Shown one piece after another: positions 34,927 to 44,124 of a stretch of DNA of 64,000 nucleotides; the stretch's first letter is position 1, and every line of letters starts with the position of its first letter. The stretch lies in the NCBI GenBank assembly GCA_964542165.1, contig CAZITQ010000019.1, forward strand, positions 1 through 64,000, in the 5' to 3' direction. The notes beneath the pieces were generated by a model. The model saw only the letters and a list, made by a program, of their open reading frames with translations, was not told the origin of the DNA and searched no databases. Both the position numbers and the translations under genes were made by a program. The stretch comes from CAYTBN01 sp964542165. Lineage in GTDB: Bacteria > Myxococcota_A > UBA796 > UBA9615 > CAYRNR01.

Positions 34927-36789
34927 TCAGTAGTCCCCGATGTTGGCGTCCATCCAGAGCAGCCGGGCCAGGATCCACGCCTCGAAGCGGACCGTCTCGG
35001 CGTCGTAACTCGCCACCGGGCACAGCCAGTTGATGCCGTCCCACGAGAACTCGATCTCGTCCATGGGCCAGACCTCGAAGTTCTCGTGCGCGGCATCCCC
35101 AAGGGTCACGTAGTAGCCGTCGATCAGGCCCAGGATGTTCTCCTCGGACAGGAGATCCTCCCTCAGCTCGAACCAGCGATCCTCCAACCGCTGACGGAAC
35201 GCGGGCACCGTGGCCATGCCCGCGATCAGCGGCGAGCGGTAGGCGATCCAGTCGGTGTGTCCGCAGTTGCCGACCGGGTATCCGCCGTACGCCAGATCGT
35301 GGTCCCAGGGCACGAAGCGCATCGGTCCGTCCACGTCCCGGGTCACGTAGATGCTCAGGAAGTAGGCGTCGTTGTTCTTGCTCAGCTCCTGGATCAGGAC
35401 CCAGTCCACGGCGCTGTCCAGGTCCATCCAGGCGAAGACACCGGCGTCCGGATCGCCGGGGTCGTCCCCCAGGGCCGCGGCCTCCCAGGCTGCCAGGTCC
35501 TCCACGATCCCCTGCTCGGCGATCGCGGAGAGCTCGCCGATCCGGGGGTAGACCGGGAACCACTCGCCGTACCCCGACGGGCTCGCGACCAGGCCGCCGC
35601 CCCCGTCGTCGTTCTTGACGATGAAGCTCCGCCCCTGGTCCAGCTCGTCCTGCAGCAGGGGGACCCGGTCGTCGTCGCGTTTGATCCGCTCACCCCAGGT
35701 GAACACCCCCTGCCACTCGCCACCGATCACCGCGTCACACAGCACCACCTGGGGCGCGTAGCGCTCCACGCCGCCGAAGCTCTGGTAGAGGTCGAAGGAG
35801 AGCTTGTTGCGGAACAGGGCCCGGTCCGGGTAGTTGCCGCCCAGGATCCAGTCGCTCTCTCCGCCCATGTCGAACAGATCCACCGAACGGCGCTCCCCCA
35901 CGTCCCCCAGCCACAGGTCGAAGGTGAGGTCGTCGCTGGACGGGCTGGCCAGCCGAAGCTCCACGGCCAGCACATTGGTGCCGGCGACCAGCAGTCCGGG
36001 ATCCACCGCATCGCGGAAGTACTTGAGCTCGTAGACCCCCTCCACCTCCTCCTGGGCCAGCGTCGACGGCTGCAGGGGGCCGGCGGGGAGGTGGACCCGC
36101 AGGATCTCCTCTCCGTTGAGGTGGACCACCGCGCCGGCGTCCCGGCGCAGGCCCAGGGTGAGGGGCCCGGCGGTGGCCGTGTCATCGACCTCGAAGGTGT
36201 GGCGGAACCAGGTGGCAGGGTGCTTGTGATCGGGATCGCCGCCGTAGGAGATCCAGGTGGTCTGGGCGTCCCCGTACCCGAGGGGAGCGGCCCCCTCGGA
36301 CCAGGCCCCGTCGTCGAAGTCGAGATCGGTCCACTCGTCGGCCGGGGGGATGCCGGTGTCCAGATAGCGCCAGCTCGAGAACGGCGCGACCAGCGTCCGG
36401 CCCGCCTCCCACAGTTCGACGTTGTACTGGTGCTTGGGGAACCCCAGCGACGACCGGCCGCGGAGCTCCACCCCCGCCCAGCCGTCGTACAGCAGGTGGC
36501 CGTCCCCGTCGTCCACCTGCAGCCGGCAGGGCACCTTGGGTTCGTCCGGCACGGCCGAGTCGCAGTCGATCTCCACCCGGCAGAGGGGGGGTGGGACCGC
36601 GGGCCCCGGTTCCGCTCCGGGCACCTGCTCCAGGGGCGGGTCGCCCGCCGTGGAGTCGTCGTCGTCCGTCGGGATCTCGGGCTCGGTGGTGTCGTCGTCC
36701 GACGGCCCGGCCGTGAGGACTGCCGGACAGCCGATTCCCAGGGCGGGCAGGCATGTCGACAGCAGGAGGACCGCGGCGAGACGGGGCAT
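34927..36789 (-). CDS. CotH-like kinase-fold lipoprotein with inserted beta domain
   Basis: A 620-residue exported protein. ATG 36789 gives a signal peptide ending ALGIGC, then an Asp/Thr spacer (DDDTTEPEIPTDDDDST). The CotH fold is seen in VELRGRSSLGFPKHQYNVELW, RALFRNKLSFDLYQSFG, RSFIVKNDDGGGG and the catalytic-loop pair DAYFLSIYVTRDVDGPMRFVPWDHDLAYGG. A galactose-binding-like domain (WRYLDTGIPPADEWTDLDFDDGAW to LRRDAGAVVHLNGEEILRVHLP) is inserted after the first segment. Bacillus CotH phosphorylates spore-coat proteins. In this gram-negative context the target is unknown, but an extracytoplasmic protein kinase is plausible. It is in an operon with the SGNH hydrolase. Confidence 0.83.
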   Translation of the reverse strand: MPRLAAVLLLSTCLPALGIGCPAVLTAGPSDDDTTEPEIPTDDDDSTAGDPPLEQVPGAEPGPAVPPPLCRVEIDCDSAVPDEPKVPCRLQVDDGDGHLLYDGWAGVELRGRSSLGFPKHQYNVELWEAGRTLVAPFSSWRYLDTGIPPADEWTDLDFDDGAWSEGAAPLGYGDAQTTWISYGGDPDHKHPATWFRHTFEVDDTATAGPLTLGLRRDAGAVVHLNGEEILRVHLPAGPLQPSTLAQEEVEGVYELKYFRDAVDPGLLVAGTNVLAVELRLASPSSDDLTFDLWLGDVGERRSVDLFDMGGESDWILGGNYPDRALFRNKLSFDLYQSFGGVERYAPQVVLCDAVIGGEWQGVFTWGERIKRDDDRVPLLQDELDQGRSFIVKNDDGGGGLVASPSGYGEWFPVYPRIGELSAIAEQGIVEDLAAWEAAALGDDPGDPDAGVFAWMDLDSAVDWVLIQELSKNNDAYFLSIYVTRDVDGPMRFVPWDHDLAYGGYPVGNCGHTDWIAYRSPLIAGMATVPAFRQRLEDRWFELREDLLSEENILGLIDGYYVTLGDAAHENFEVWPMDEIEFSWDGINWLCPVASYDAETVRFEAWILARLLWMDANIGDY

Positions 36790-37013
36790 GGCGTCCGGAT
36801 CGTAACAGACCGACCCCGCGATCCCCGGCCCCGAGCGCCGGGGGATGCCCACGGCGACGAGCCTGGGGCCCTTCGCGCGCTACCGCCGCCCCTCCCCCCG
36901 TCGGGTGGACCCGGTCGCCCCCTTTCGACGGCCATCCCGCCGATCGGTATGCAGACGGACCCTTTGCCCGTATGGTTGCACTCGAACTCTCACCCGATCG
37001 GGAGCGGGGAGCG

Positions 37014-40000
37014 ATGCGCCTCACGACCCGCCGCAGGATCGCCGTCGTCGAGGCCCTGGCTGCCGGCGCCTTCGTGATCGCCCTGTCCCTGCTCTCGACC
37101 TGCCCCTCCCCCCCCACCGATGGGGACAGCTACGGCGCCGCCCAGCGCGAGGACGGCCGTGTGACCTTCGAGCTGCCGATGTGGCTGGAGGGGCGATGTC
37201 GGGTCACCGTCGAGGGGTTCGAGGACACCTTGCGTCCCGGCGCAACGCTGGACTGGACGGTGAACGTCGACGTGGACGGGGTGGACCTGCGCCCAGTCCT
37301 GGACCGGGTGACGGAGCTGCGGCTCGTGCTGGCAGCCCAGCGGATGGCCGACGCCGAGGGCCACTTTCGTTCCGCCTCCGCCTACTTCGGGTCCACCTAC
37401 CTCACCCCCTCCGGTCTCCCGGTGGAGGGATTCCAGTACTACGTGCCCAGCTCCCACGTGGGTGGTCCCTACCGCACGCCGCTGGACCACGCCCAGCAGG
37501 TACCCCTGGATACACTTCGCGTCGCCGGAGACGGGCTGTCGTTCGACACGCGGGTGAACACGGCCCTGGCCGGGGACTTCCCCGAGGGGACGTACCGGAT
37601 CGAGCTGGCGCTGTTCGCCGCGGTGGACGGCGTGTGGACCCCGCTCCACGTCCTCGCCGGCGCGGGTGACGCCTACATGGGTGCCTGTGACCTGGACTAC
37701 GAGACCCTGTACTACACCCGCCTGATGCTGCCCCCCGCCACCGTGGGAGCCCCCGCCACCCCGCGGGCCGTGTGGACCCTGTTCACCTCGGCGATCCACA
37801 ACGGCGTCCCCGGGGTGGTCGCCCGGGAAGACGCCGGCGAGTTCGCCCTCTCGGCCCGGGTCAAACCCGGGACCCGCTACCGACTCCCCTGTCGACCGGG
37901 CGGCGCTGCCTGCGTCATGCACCTGGAACCCGAGCTCCCGACGGTCAAGCTGGCGCGCTTCCAGCAGTCCACCCTGGAACCGGACTTCGAGCGCGGTCAC
38001 GCGTCCATCTCCGTCACCCGCCCGGACGGCACGGTGGAGGAGCTGGGGACGCACCCCTTCCAGACCGACGGCACCCGGGCCCTGCGCGAGACGGACATCC
38101 GCTGGCGCCTCCATACCGGCGTCGAATACGCCTTCGACCAGCCGGGCCGGTACGAGGTGGAGATGGTCGGCGAGATGTTCGATCGCTTCGGTACCCGGTA
38201 CGAGGGCGGGGGCACCTACGAGGTGTGGCTGGCCCATCCGCTGACCTTCGCCACCGGAATCAAGCCGGGCAATCCCATGCGCACGGGTCAGCACTACCCG
38301 GTGGCCGCGACCATCAACCCGCCCGTCCCGGCGGATGTGCGGGCCACCGTGCAGTTCTTCCCCGCGCTCCATCCCGACGACAGGCTCGAGCAGACGATCT
38401 CGGGGACGGCCCAGCGCTTCGGCTACTTCCACCCGGACGTCTCCCAGCCGCCCCTGGTGTTCCCCGAAGCCGGCGAGTACCTGTTCGACATCTTCGCCGA
38501 GTACACCGCGCCGGACGGCCAGGTGTTCATGGGCCACATGCGCAACGCGTCGGTGGTCCTCCCAGACGGCGACCCCGGGATGCAGATCTGGGGCCACCCG
38601 GACGCCGCGCGCTCCGCCGGCAAGGCCGCCTCGTCGTTCACCCTCGCCGGAGAGATGAACAACCTCAACGTGGGTCCGTTGACCTTCCCTCACCGCTCGG
38701 GAGACAACCTGTACTTCGAGGGCAACGGCCCCTTCGTCCAGTTCGTCCAGCTGTTCATGAGCGTCAGCGAGCCGAGCGGCGCGCTGGAGCGGGTGCTTCA
38801 CCGTGAGTTCCCCCCCGGTCTGGTCCGCCTCCTGAGGGACGACCCGGGCCGGACCCGTCCGCTGCTCGACTACCGCTCCTTCCCGGGACCGGTGGGGACC
38901 ATCGACCGCTATGCAGCGGGGACCGATGGCCGTCACCTTCCGCTGATGAGCACCACGCCGGAGGGCTATTCCCCATTCGAGTACCCCGAACTCGTCAACC
39001 GGGCGGGGTACTTCTACCTGGCCAGCTCCCGGCCGGGTTTCCCCGTGTTCTTCGCGGTGGCGGACTCGACCATCACCGAGAACTACTGGATGAACGCGTT
39101 CTCGGGGTACGAGAACACCCTGGGCGCCGCCAAGCGGGGCGACCAGCCCGGCGACGTCTACTGGTCCCTGATCAGCGGGATGTTCGCCGATCGCCCTGCC
39201 GGGCGTGATCTGTACGGGGTGTACAGCGCGGGCGCGGTGGCCGGACTGCGCGGCGACTGGAGCGAGCCGGTGGGCCCGCCCTTCGGCAGGCCGGTGGCGA
39301 CCATCAACGGCGTGGACCTGGACATCTACGCCGGCGTGGGACCGGCTCCGGGGTTCCTGGTCGAGACCGGAGCGATCAAGGGGGTGGGATCCATCGCGGT
39401 CCCGATGGTGCCCCACGACGTCAGCATCGAGATCCACAAGCCTGATGGTGACGTCCTGACCTGTGCGGGACGGGCCGACGAGATCGGCAATTACACCTGC
39501 CCCGGCGGTCCCCTCGTCTTCGATCAGCCCGGGGTGTACCGCGTGGACGCCCGATTCTCGGAAGGACCCCACGACGGCACCTGCGTGGGCGCGCCGGGAG
39601 GTAGCTACCAGATGTACGCGGTGGACGCCGGGAGTCCCCATCGTCTGCTGTTCGACGCATCCCTGCCCGGGCCGCTGGAGCCCGGCGAGCGAGTTGCCCT
39701 GCGCGGCCGGATCGACCCCCCCCTCGAGGACGTGACCGTGTTCTACTCGGTGGTCGCTCCGGGCATCCTGATCGACCAGGGACGGCTGACCTCGGCCGAC
39801 GGGGCCTTCGAGCTGACCCTGTGGCCCGACGAGATGGGCGCGCAGTACGTCAACCTCCACGATCCGATCCACCTGGACGAAAACGCGTTCATGCACCGCC
39901 TGCTCGACCTCCCACTGGCCCGATCCCCCCTCACCCGCGAACACCTGGACCTGCTGCTCCACGGGGCGTCCGAACGCAGGCTCTCGGACACCGTCGAGGT

Positions 40001-40124
40001 CACCGTCTTCGCCCAGGGGACCGGCGCCGACGGACAACCCGCCACCGCCGGGGGGAAGCTCGTGCTGCGGGGGGATCGGGTGGTGGTGCCTCCTGCCTTC
40101 CTCGACACCGGAGCGCACCCGTGA
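37014..40124 (+). CDS. Large exported beta-rich protein, unknown function
   Basis: A 1036-residue protein. ATG 37014 (SD GGGGAG) is preferred to in-frame upstream codons. An N-terminal helix (VVEALAAGAFVIALSLLSTC) with a possible lipobox cysteine directs export. The rest appears to be a chain of immunoglobulin-like beta domains with repeated phrases such as YAFDQPGRYEVEMVGE, LVFPEAGEYLFDIFAEYT and LVFDQPGVYRVDARFSEG, which are strand pairs ending each domain. No enzymatic motif was recognised. Its TGA overlaps the GTG start of the small two-helix membrane protein downstream, so the two probably act together at the envelope. It is divergent from the CotH operon across 224 bp. Confidence 0.78.
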   Translation: MRLTTRRRIAVVEALAAGAFVIALSLLSTCPSPPTDGDSYGAAQREDGRVTFELPMWLEGRCRVTVEGFEDTLRPGATLDWTVNVDVDGVDLRPVLDRVTELRLVLAAQRMADAEGHFRSASAYFGSTYLTPSGLPVEGFQYYVPSSHVGGPYRTPLDHAQQVPLDTLRVAGDGLSFDTRVNTALAGDFPEGTYRIELALFAAVDGVWTPLHVLAGAGDAYMGACDLDYETLYYTRLMLPPATVGAPATPRAVWTLFTSAIHNGVPGVVAREDAGEFALSARVKPGTRYRLPCRPGGAACVMHLEPELPTVKLARFQQSTLEPDFERGHASISVTRPDGTVEELGTHPFQTDGTRALRETDIRWRLHTGVEYAFDQPGRYEVEMVGEMFDRFGTRYEGGGTYEVWLAHPLTFATGIKPGNPMRTGQHYPVAATINPPVPADVRATVQFFPALHPDDRLEQTISGTAQRFGYFHPDVSQPPLVFPEAGEYLFDIFAEYTAPDGQVFMGHMRNASVVLPDGDPGMQIWGHPDAARSAGKAASSFTLAGEMNNLNVGPLTFPHRSGDNLYFEGNGPFVQFVQLFMSVSEPSGALERVLHREFPPGLVRLLRDDPGRTRPLLDYRSFPGPVGTIDRYAAGTDGRHLPLMSTTPEGYSPFEYPELVNRAGYFYLASSRPGFPVFFAVADSTITENYWMNAFSGYENTLGAAKRGDQPGDVYWSLISGMFADRPAGRDLYGVYSAGAVAGLRGDWSEPVGPPFGRPVATINGVDLDIYAGVGPAPGFLVETGAIKGVGSIAVPMVPHDVSIEIHKPDGDVLTCAGRADEIGNYTCPGGPLVFDQPGVYRVDARFSEGPHDGTCVGAPGGSYQMYAVDAGSPHRLLFDASLPGPLEPGERVALRGRIDPPLEDVTVFYSVVAPGILIDQGRLTSADGAFELTLWPDEMGAQYVNLHDPIHLDENAFMHRLLDLPLARSPLTREHLDLLLHGASERRLSDTVEVTVFAQGTGADGQPATAGGKLVLRGDRVVVPPAFLDTGAHP

Positions 40125-40423
40125 GCGGGCGAAAGGCGCGCGGGGCCGCCCTCGCTGCGAGTTTCCTCGTGCCGGCGATCGGGTATGCACTGCTGTGGCA
40201 GGTGACCGCCCCGGACACCCTGCGCCAGCTGGGCTACCGCCTGTGGCTGCGCGACTCCGCCGACGACCTGGTGACCGCCGAGCGGATGCTGGTGATCTCC
40301 GCGGCCTACGAGTTCGTCGTACCGGTCCTGGTGGGTGTCGTGGGCCTGGTCTGGGGCTGGCGCCGGTGGGGGCCTTCCCGTCAGCGGTCGGCGAGCGGGG
40401 GATCGCAGACGACCGCGGAGTGA
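40121..40423 (+). CDS. Two-helix membrane protein, GTGA-coupled
   Basis: A 100-residue protein. Its GTG start (40121) overlaps the TGA of the large exported protein gene (GTGA), a strong sign of translational coupling. Two hydrophobic segments (GAALAASFLVPAIGYALLWQV and YEFVVPVLVGVVGLVWGWRRW) flank a charged loop of about 45 residues (TAPDTLRQLGYRLWLRDSADDL). The family was not recognised. It may anchor or export the upstream protein. Its last 43 bases overlap the 3' end of the convergent cytochrome gene. Confidence 0.72.
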   Translation: MSGRKARGAALAASFLVPAIGYALLWQVTAPDTLRQLGYRLWLRDSADDLVTAERMLVISAAYEFVVPVLVGVVGLVWGWRRWGPSRQRSASGGSQTTAE

Positions 40424-41130
40424 CGCGCCAGTCGGCCGATCCGGTCCGCCCCGAACAGCTCGGGCGACTTGCCGCGCATGCGGGTCACCACCGCCTCCCA
40501 GGCGACGGTCTCCCGTTTCGCCTCGCACATGGTGCGGTACAGGAACGTGGGGGTATGACACACCCCGCAGTCGCGCTGGAACTCCCGTGACCGAGCCGGG
40601 TCGATGGCGGGGGTGGCAACGGCGTCCCCCGAGCACAGGTGCTCGACGATCGCTTCACCTTCCCAGGCCTGGATCGCGTGGTTCTGCTGTCGGACGTGCT
40701 GGGTGATCAGCGTTGCCAGGGCCTCGTCGCCCAGCGCCCGGTACGGCTCGAAGGCGTCTTGGTCGTGGCACCGACCGCAACGATGCCGGACCAGGGTGGC
40801 GCCATCCGCCGAGCGGTACCGGACCAGCCAGCCGACCATCGCATCCCGGGCCCGGGAATCCACGACCCCCGTGGGCCCCCGTCCGCGGGCCATGGAGCCC
40901 ACGGTCCGGCGCCACCCCCCCGGCGATCGCGCGAAGTCCCGCACCCGGCTCGCCTCGTGACAGGAACCGCAGTGGGCCCGGATCTCCTCGGCGCCCCGTC
41001 CGAAGCGCCAGGTGCAGATCTCGAAGGAGTAGGCGGCCCCGTGGACGATGACGGGCAGGGCGACCAGGGCGGTCAGCAGGATCCGAAGTGTCGCGGCGAG
41101 GGTCGAGCGCTGCGGGAGTGACCAGGTCAT
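40381..41130 (-). CDS. Membrane-anchored triheme c-type cytochrome
   Basis: A 249-residue protein with an N-terminal helix (LRILLTALVALPVIVHGA) that exports or anchors it, and three CxxCH heme-attachment sites: CGSCH (54-58), CGRCH (118-122) and CGVCH (188-192). The spacing of about 65 residues suggests three similar mono-heme units. Axial ligands for low-spin hemes could come from the many His/Met residues. The role would be periplasmic electron transfer; no terminal reductase or partner is adjacent. Its 3' end overlaps the convergent two-helix protein gene by 43 bp on the opposite strand. It lies 13 bp from the creatininase gene on the same strand. Confidence 0.88.
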   Translation of the reverse strand: MTWSLPQRSTLAATLRILLTALVALPVIVHGAAYSFEICTWRFGRGAEEIRAHCGSCHEASRVRDFARSPGGWRRTVGSMARGRGPTGVVDSRARDAMVGWLVRYRSADGATLVRHRCGRCHDQDAFEPYRALGDEALATLITQHVRQQNHAIQAWEGEAIVEHLCSGDAVATPAIDPARSREFQRDCGVCHTPTFLYRTMCEAKRETVAWEAVVTRMRGKSPELFGADRIGRLARHSAVVCDPPLADR

Positions 41131-41143
41131 GCGGGCTGCGGAC

Positions 41144-42067
41144 TCACTTCTTGCGCAGCGCTGCCGACAGGCGATTGCCCACGGCGTCCAGCGACCGGGT
41201 CAGGGGCCGCGCCCGGGTCCGGAAGAGGGGGTTTCGGTAGAACTCGGACGAGGTCTCGCGGCGGAGGTCCTGGCCATCCATGAGGCGCTCGACCAGGGCG
41301 GCGATGGTCTCCAGCACGGCCTTCTCCAGGGCCCTGCCCAGTTCGGGGTCGGCCTTGTTGGGGAATCCCATGTAGCCGGGGCCCCGCCCGACCCGGTCTC
41401 CCCACCAGTAGCGCATCATCCCCACCATCGAGTGCTCGACCGGGGGGAGGTCCCGGGGATCGCCCTTGACCAGCTCGGGGTGATGGTCCAGCGCCAGGGA
41501 GGTCTCCATCCGGCCGGCATGGTAGTCGTGGGCCAGCTCGTGTTTCTCCTCGTCGGACAGGGGACGGCCCAGGTGCTCGGCGATGCGATCGACGAGCTTG
41601 CCCTTCATCACGTCGGTGAGGACCCGACCCAGCGGGTAGTTCATGCGCACGCCTCCACGGCTGACCTTGCGGCAAGCCTCTTCGATGGCGGCGTTGTGAC
41701 CAGGCCCCCCGTGGCCGTTGAGCACGATCATCGTGCGAAATCCCTGACGCGCGAAGGCGTGGCCGAAGGAGGCGACCAGATCCCGGACGGTGGCCTGGGG
41801 CACCTCCACGCTCCCCGGCATGCGCAGGGTGTAGCAGCCCACCGGGAGCCATGGGGTGCGGACGAAGGCCCAGTCGGGGCGGCGATCGGCCAGCAGCTCC
41901 AGCACCCCGTCGGCCATCTGGGTGGCCATGAAGCCGTCGGTACCGAGGGGCAGGTGGGGGCCGTGGGCCTCCAGGGGAGAGACGGGGATCGCGATCAACG
42001 TGCGCTCCCGGTCCAGACCGTCGATCTCGGGCATGGTCATGCGTTCGAGGTGCTGGATCGAACTCAA
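41144..42067 (-). CDS. Creatininase-family amidohydrolase (TTG start)
   Basis: A 307-residue member of the creatininase/creatinine amidohydrolase family. Metal-binding elements are clear: SPLEAHGPHLPLGTD (Glu, His, Asp), LNGHGGPGHN and DYHAGRMETS (His, Glu). The family uses two metal ions to open cyclic or linear amides, for example creatinine or riboflavin-pathway formamides; the substrate here is unknown. The conserved N-terminus (IQHLERMTMPEIDGLDR) extends upstream of the first ATG (42040), so a TTG at 42067 with a GGAAGGGAAG upstream is preferred. The gene follows the antiporter gene by 34 nt and is probably co-transcribed. Confidence 0.83.
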   Translation of the reverse strand: MSSIQHLERMTMPEIDGLDRERTLIAIPVSPLEAHGPHLPLGTDGFMATQMADGVLELLADRRPDWAFVRTPWLPVGCYTLRMPGSVEVPQATVRDLVASFGHAFARQGFRTMIVLNGHGGPGHNAAIEEACRKVSRGGVRMNYPLGRVLTDVMKGKLVDRIAEHLGRPLSDEEKHELAHDYHAGRMETSLALDHHPELVKGDPRDLPPVEHSMVGMMRYWWGDRVGRGPGYMGFPNKADPELGRALEKAVLETIAALVERLMDGQDLRRETSSEFYRNPLFRTRARPLTRSLDAVGNRLSAALRKK

Positions 42068-42101
42068 GGTCTCGCTTCCCTTCCGTCCCGTGGGGTGCGG
42101 G

Positions 42102-44042
42102 TCAATCGCCTTCGAACAGCCGTCGGGCTCGTTCCAGGCTGTCCGGGGGGCCGGTGAGGGTGAGGAGGTCCCCGAAGACCAGGGGATTGTAGCCCTCGAG
42201 CATGACGAAGTGGCCCTTGCGGCGGATGGAGAGGATGTGGACGTCCAGGGGCAGGCCCACGTCGCGGATGGCCACGCCGTCGTTGGCGGGGTTGGACATC
42301 CGCAGTCCGATGATGTCCTGCTCGTCCTCCTCCAGGCCCATGATGATCGAGGCGGCGTCCGGCGCGCGGACGAAGCGGTCGAGGATGCCGACCACGGCCG
42401 AGGCGGGCTCCACCACCCGGGCGCCCAGCGATCGGTAGGGCTCGTAGGCGGCAATGTGGTGAAGCCGCACGATCACGTTCTTGTCGTCGAAGTGCTCGTT
42501 CACGATGCGGCAGAGCTCGAGGTTCTTCGCATCGGAGAGCATGGCGACGATGGCGTCGGCTTCCCCGACCCCGAGGTCCCGCAGGGTGTCGACGCTCAGG
42601 TCGTCGACGGGCCGGACGTCCACACCCAGCTCCGCCAGCTCGTGGGCGTCCTCGTCGGCCGCGGTCCGGGACGCGATCCGGGGCCGCCAGTCGTGGGACA
42701 CCAGCTTGCGGGCCAGGGCCACCGACTGACTCTCGAGGCCGAAGATGATCACGTCCCGCGGGCGCTCGAGCCGGCGCCCGTCCCGGCCGCGCCGGGCCTC
42801 CCCCACGCGGTGTAGCGACCACTTGAACAGGGGCGGTCCCACGAGCTGATTGAGCACGATCATCGCGGTCATCAGCGTGGCAAACGGCATGCCGAACTCG
42901 GGGAATTCGACGGCCGCCTCCTTGGCGAGCCCGAGTCCGATGCCGGCCTGGGTGACGAAGCTCAGCCAGCCCACCCGTCGGTGCTGCGGCGGATCCCCTG
43001 CCAACCAGCTGCCAGCCGTGGTGCCGATGAACAGCGAGACGAGGCGGACGCCGAACAGGACCAGCGCGATGGACCAGGTGGCCCCCAGCACGCCCAGATC
43101 CAGCGAGGCGCCGGTGAGGGTGAAGAACAGGATGAAGATCGCGGGGCCGATGTCCTTGACTACCTGGTCCAGCTCCGCGCGGTAGGCGGTGAAGTTGGCC
43201 AGGTAGAACGCCCCGAGCATGCAGACCAGCAGGGGCTCCACGTGCACGTCCACGCCGGCCACGTCGTGGGCGATCTCGCGGATCCGCTCGGTGAGCAGGA
43301 ACACGCTGAGCCCGGTGACGACCAGCATCGTGGCCTTCAGGGTCCGGGGTGCGGTGCCGAAGAAGATCGCCTGCAGGAACTTGCCGAGCACGTATCCCAG
43401 CAAGACCGACAGTGCCAGCTCACCGATCAGCAGGGCGGCGAAGCGCAGATCCAGGCCGAGGCCAGCGAAGAGGGCGTCGGCGAACGACGAGTTGACCGCG
43501 AAGACCACGATCACCACCACGTCCATCAGCACGGTGACGCCCAGGATGGTCTGCGTGAAACGGCCTCGTGCGCGCAATTCGGCGACCACGGCGATGGCCG
43601 ACGAGGGAGACCGGGCCACCATGATCGCCCCGCCGAGGAGGGCCACGGCGACGCGCCCCGCCGGAGGCAGGTCCCGGGCGAAGGGGATGTACGGCGCCAG
43701 CAGGATGAGGGCCACGCTGCCCAGGGTGAAGGTCACCACCACCAGTCCGGTGGTGATCCACGCGATGCTCTTCAGCCGGCGCTTGACCTCTCGGTAGTGG
43801 AGCTCGCAACCCGCCGCGAAGGCGATGAACCCCAGGCAGAGCTGATCCAGGAAGCGGAGCTTCTCGAGCCCATCCTCGGGGATGAAACCCAGGACATGGG
43901 GGCCGGCGACGATGCCGCAGAGCAGGAAGCCCGTGATGAGGGGCAGCCGGACGCGGGACAGATAGCGGCCCAGCTGGCGAGAGGCCAGCGCCACCAGCCC
44001 GAAGCCAGCCAGGATGATCGCCAGTCCGATCAAGGAATCCAC
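42102..44042 (-). CDS. Kef/CPA2-type cation:proton antiporter with RCK-like regulatory domain
   Basis: A 646-residue membrane transporter with a GTG start (44042). About 12 hydrophobic helices cover residues 1-400, beginning SLIGLAIILAGFGLVALASRQ. CPA2 features include the AAGCELHYREVKRR and RSPSSAIAVVAELRARG segments and QAGIGLGLAKE. Residues about 420-540 form a TrkA-N/RCK Rossmann-like domain (DVIIFGLESQSVALARKLV, DAIVAMLSDAKNLELCRIV), but the dinucleotide glycine motif reads GLESQS rather than GxGxxG. A TrkA-C-like end follows (GLPLDVHILSIRRKG, NPLVFGDLLTLTG). It probably exchanges K+ or Na+ for protons. Ligand gating may be altered, because the nucleotide motif is degenerate. Confidence 0.88.
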   Translation of the reverse strand: MDSLIGLAIILAGFGLVALASRQLGRYLSRVRLPLITGFLLCGIVAGPHVLGFIPEDGLEKLRFLDQLCLGFIAFAAGCELHYREVKRRLKSIAWITTGLVVVTFTLGSVALILLAPYIPFARDLPPAGRVAVALLGGAIMVARSPSSAIAVVAELRARGRFTQTILGVTVLMDVVVIVVFAVNSSFADALFAGLGLDLRFAALLIGELALSVLLGYVLGKFLQAIFFGTAPRTLKATMLVVTGLSVFLLTERIREIAHDVAGVDVHVEPLLVCMLGAFYLANFTAYRAELDQVVKDIGPAIFILFFTLTGASLDLGVLGATWSIALVLFGVRLVSLFIGTTAGSWLAGDPPQHRRVGWLSFVTQAGIGLGLAKEAAVEFPEFGMPFATLMTAMIVLNQLVGPPLFKWSLHRVGEARRGRDGRRLERPRDVIIFGLESQSVALARKLVSHDWRPRIASRTAADEDAHELAELGVDVRPVDDLSVDTLRDLGVGEADAIVAMLSDAKNLELCRIVNEHFDDKNVIVRLHHIAAYEPYRSLGARVVEPASAVVGILDRFVRAPDAASIIMGLEEDEQDIIGLRMSNPANDGVAIRDVGLPLDVHILSIRRKGHFVMLEGYNPLVFGDLLTLTGPPDSLERARRLFEGD

Positions 44043-44124
44043 GGGCTAGCGAACCTCTCTTCCATCCCGGGGTCGATGAGCCAGCGCACCCGAGATGCTA
44101 CCACCGCCGGCGTACCCCCGCCCT

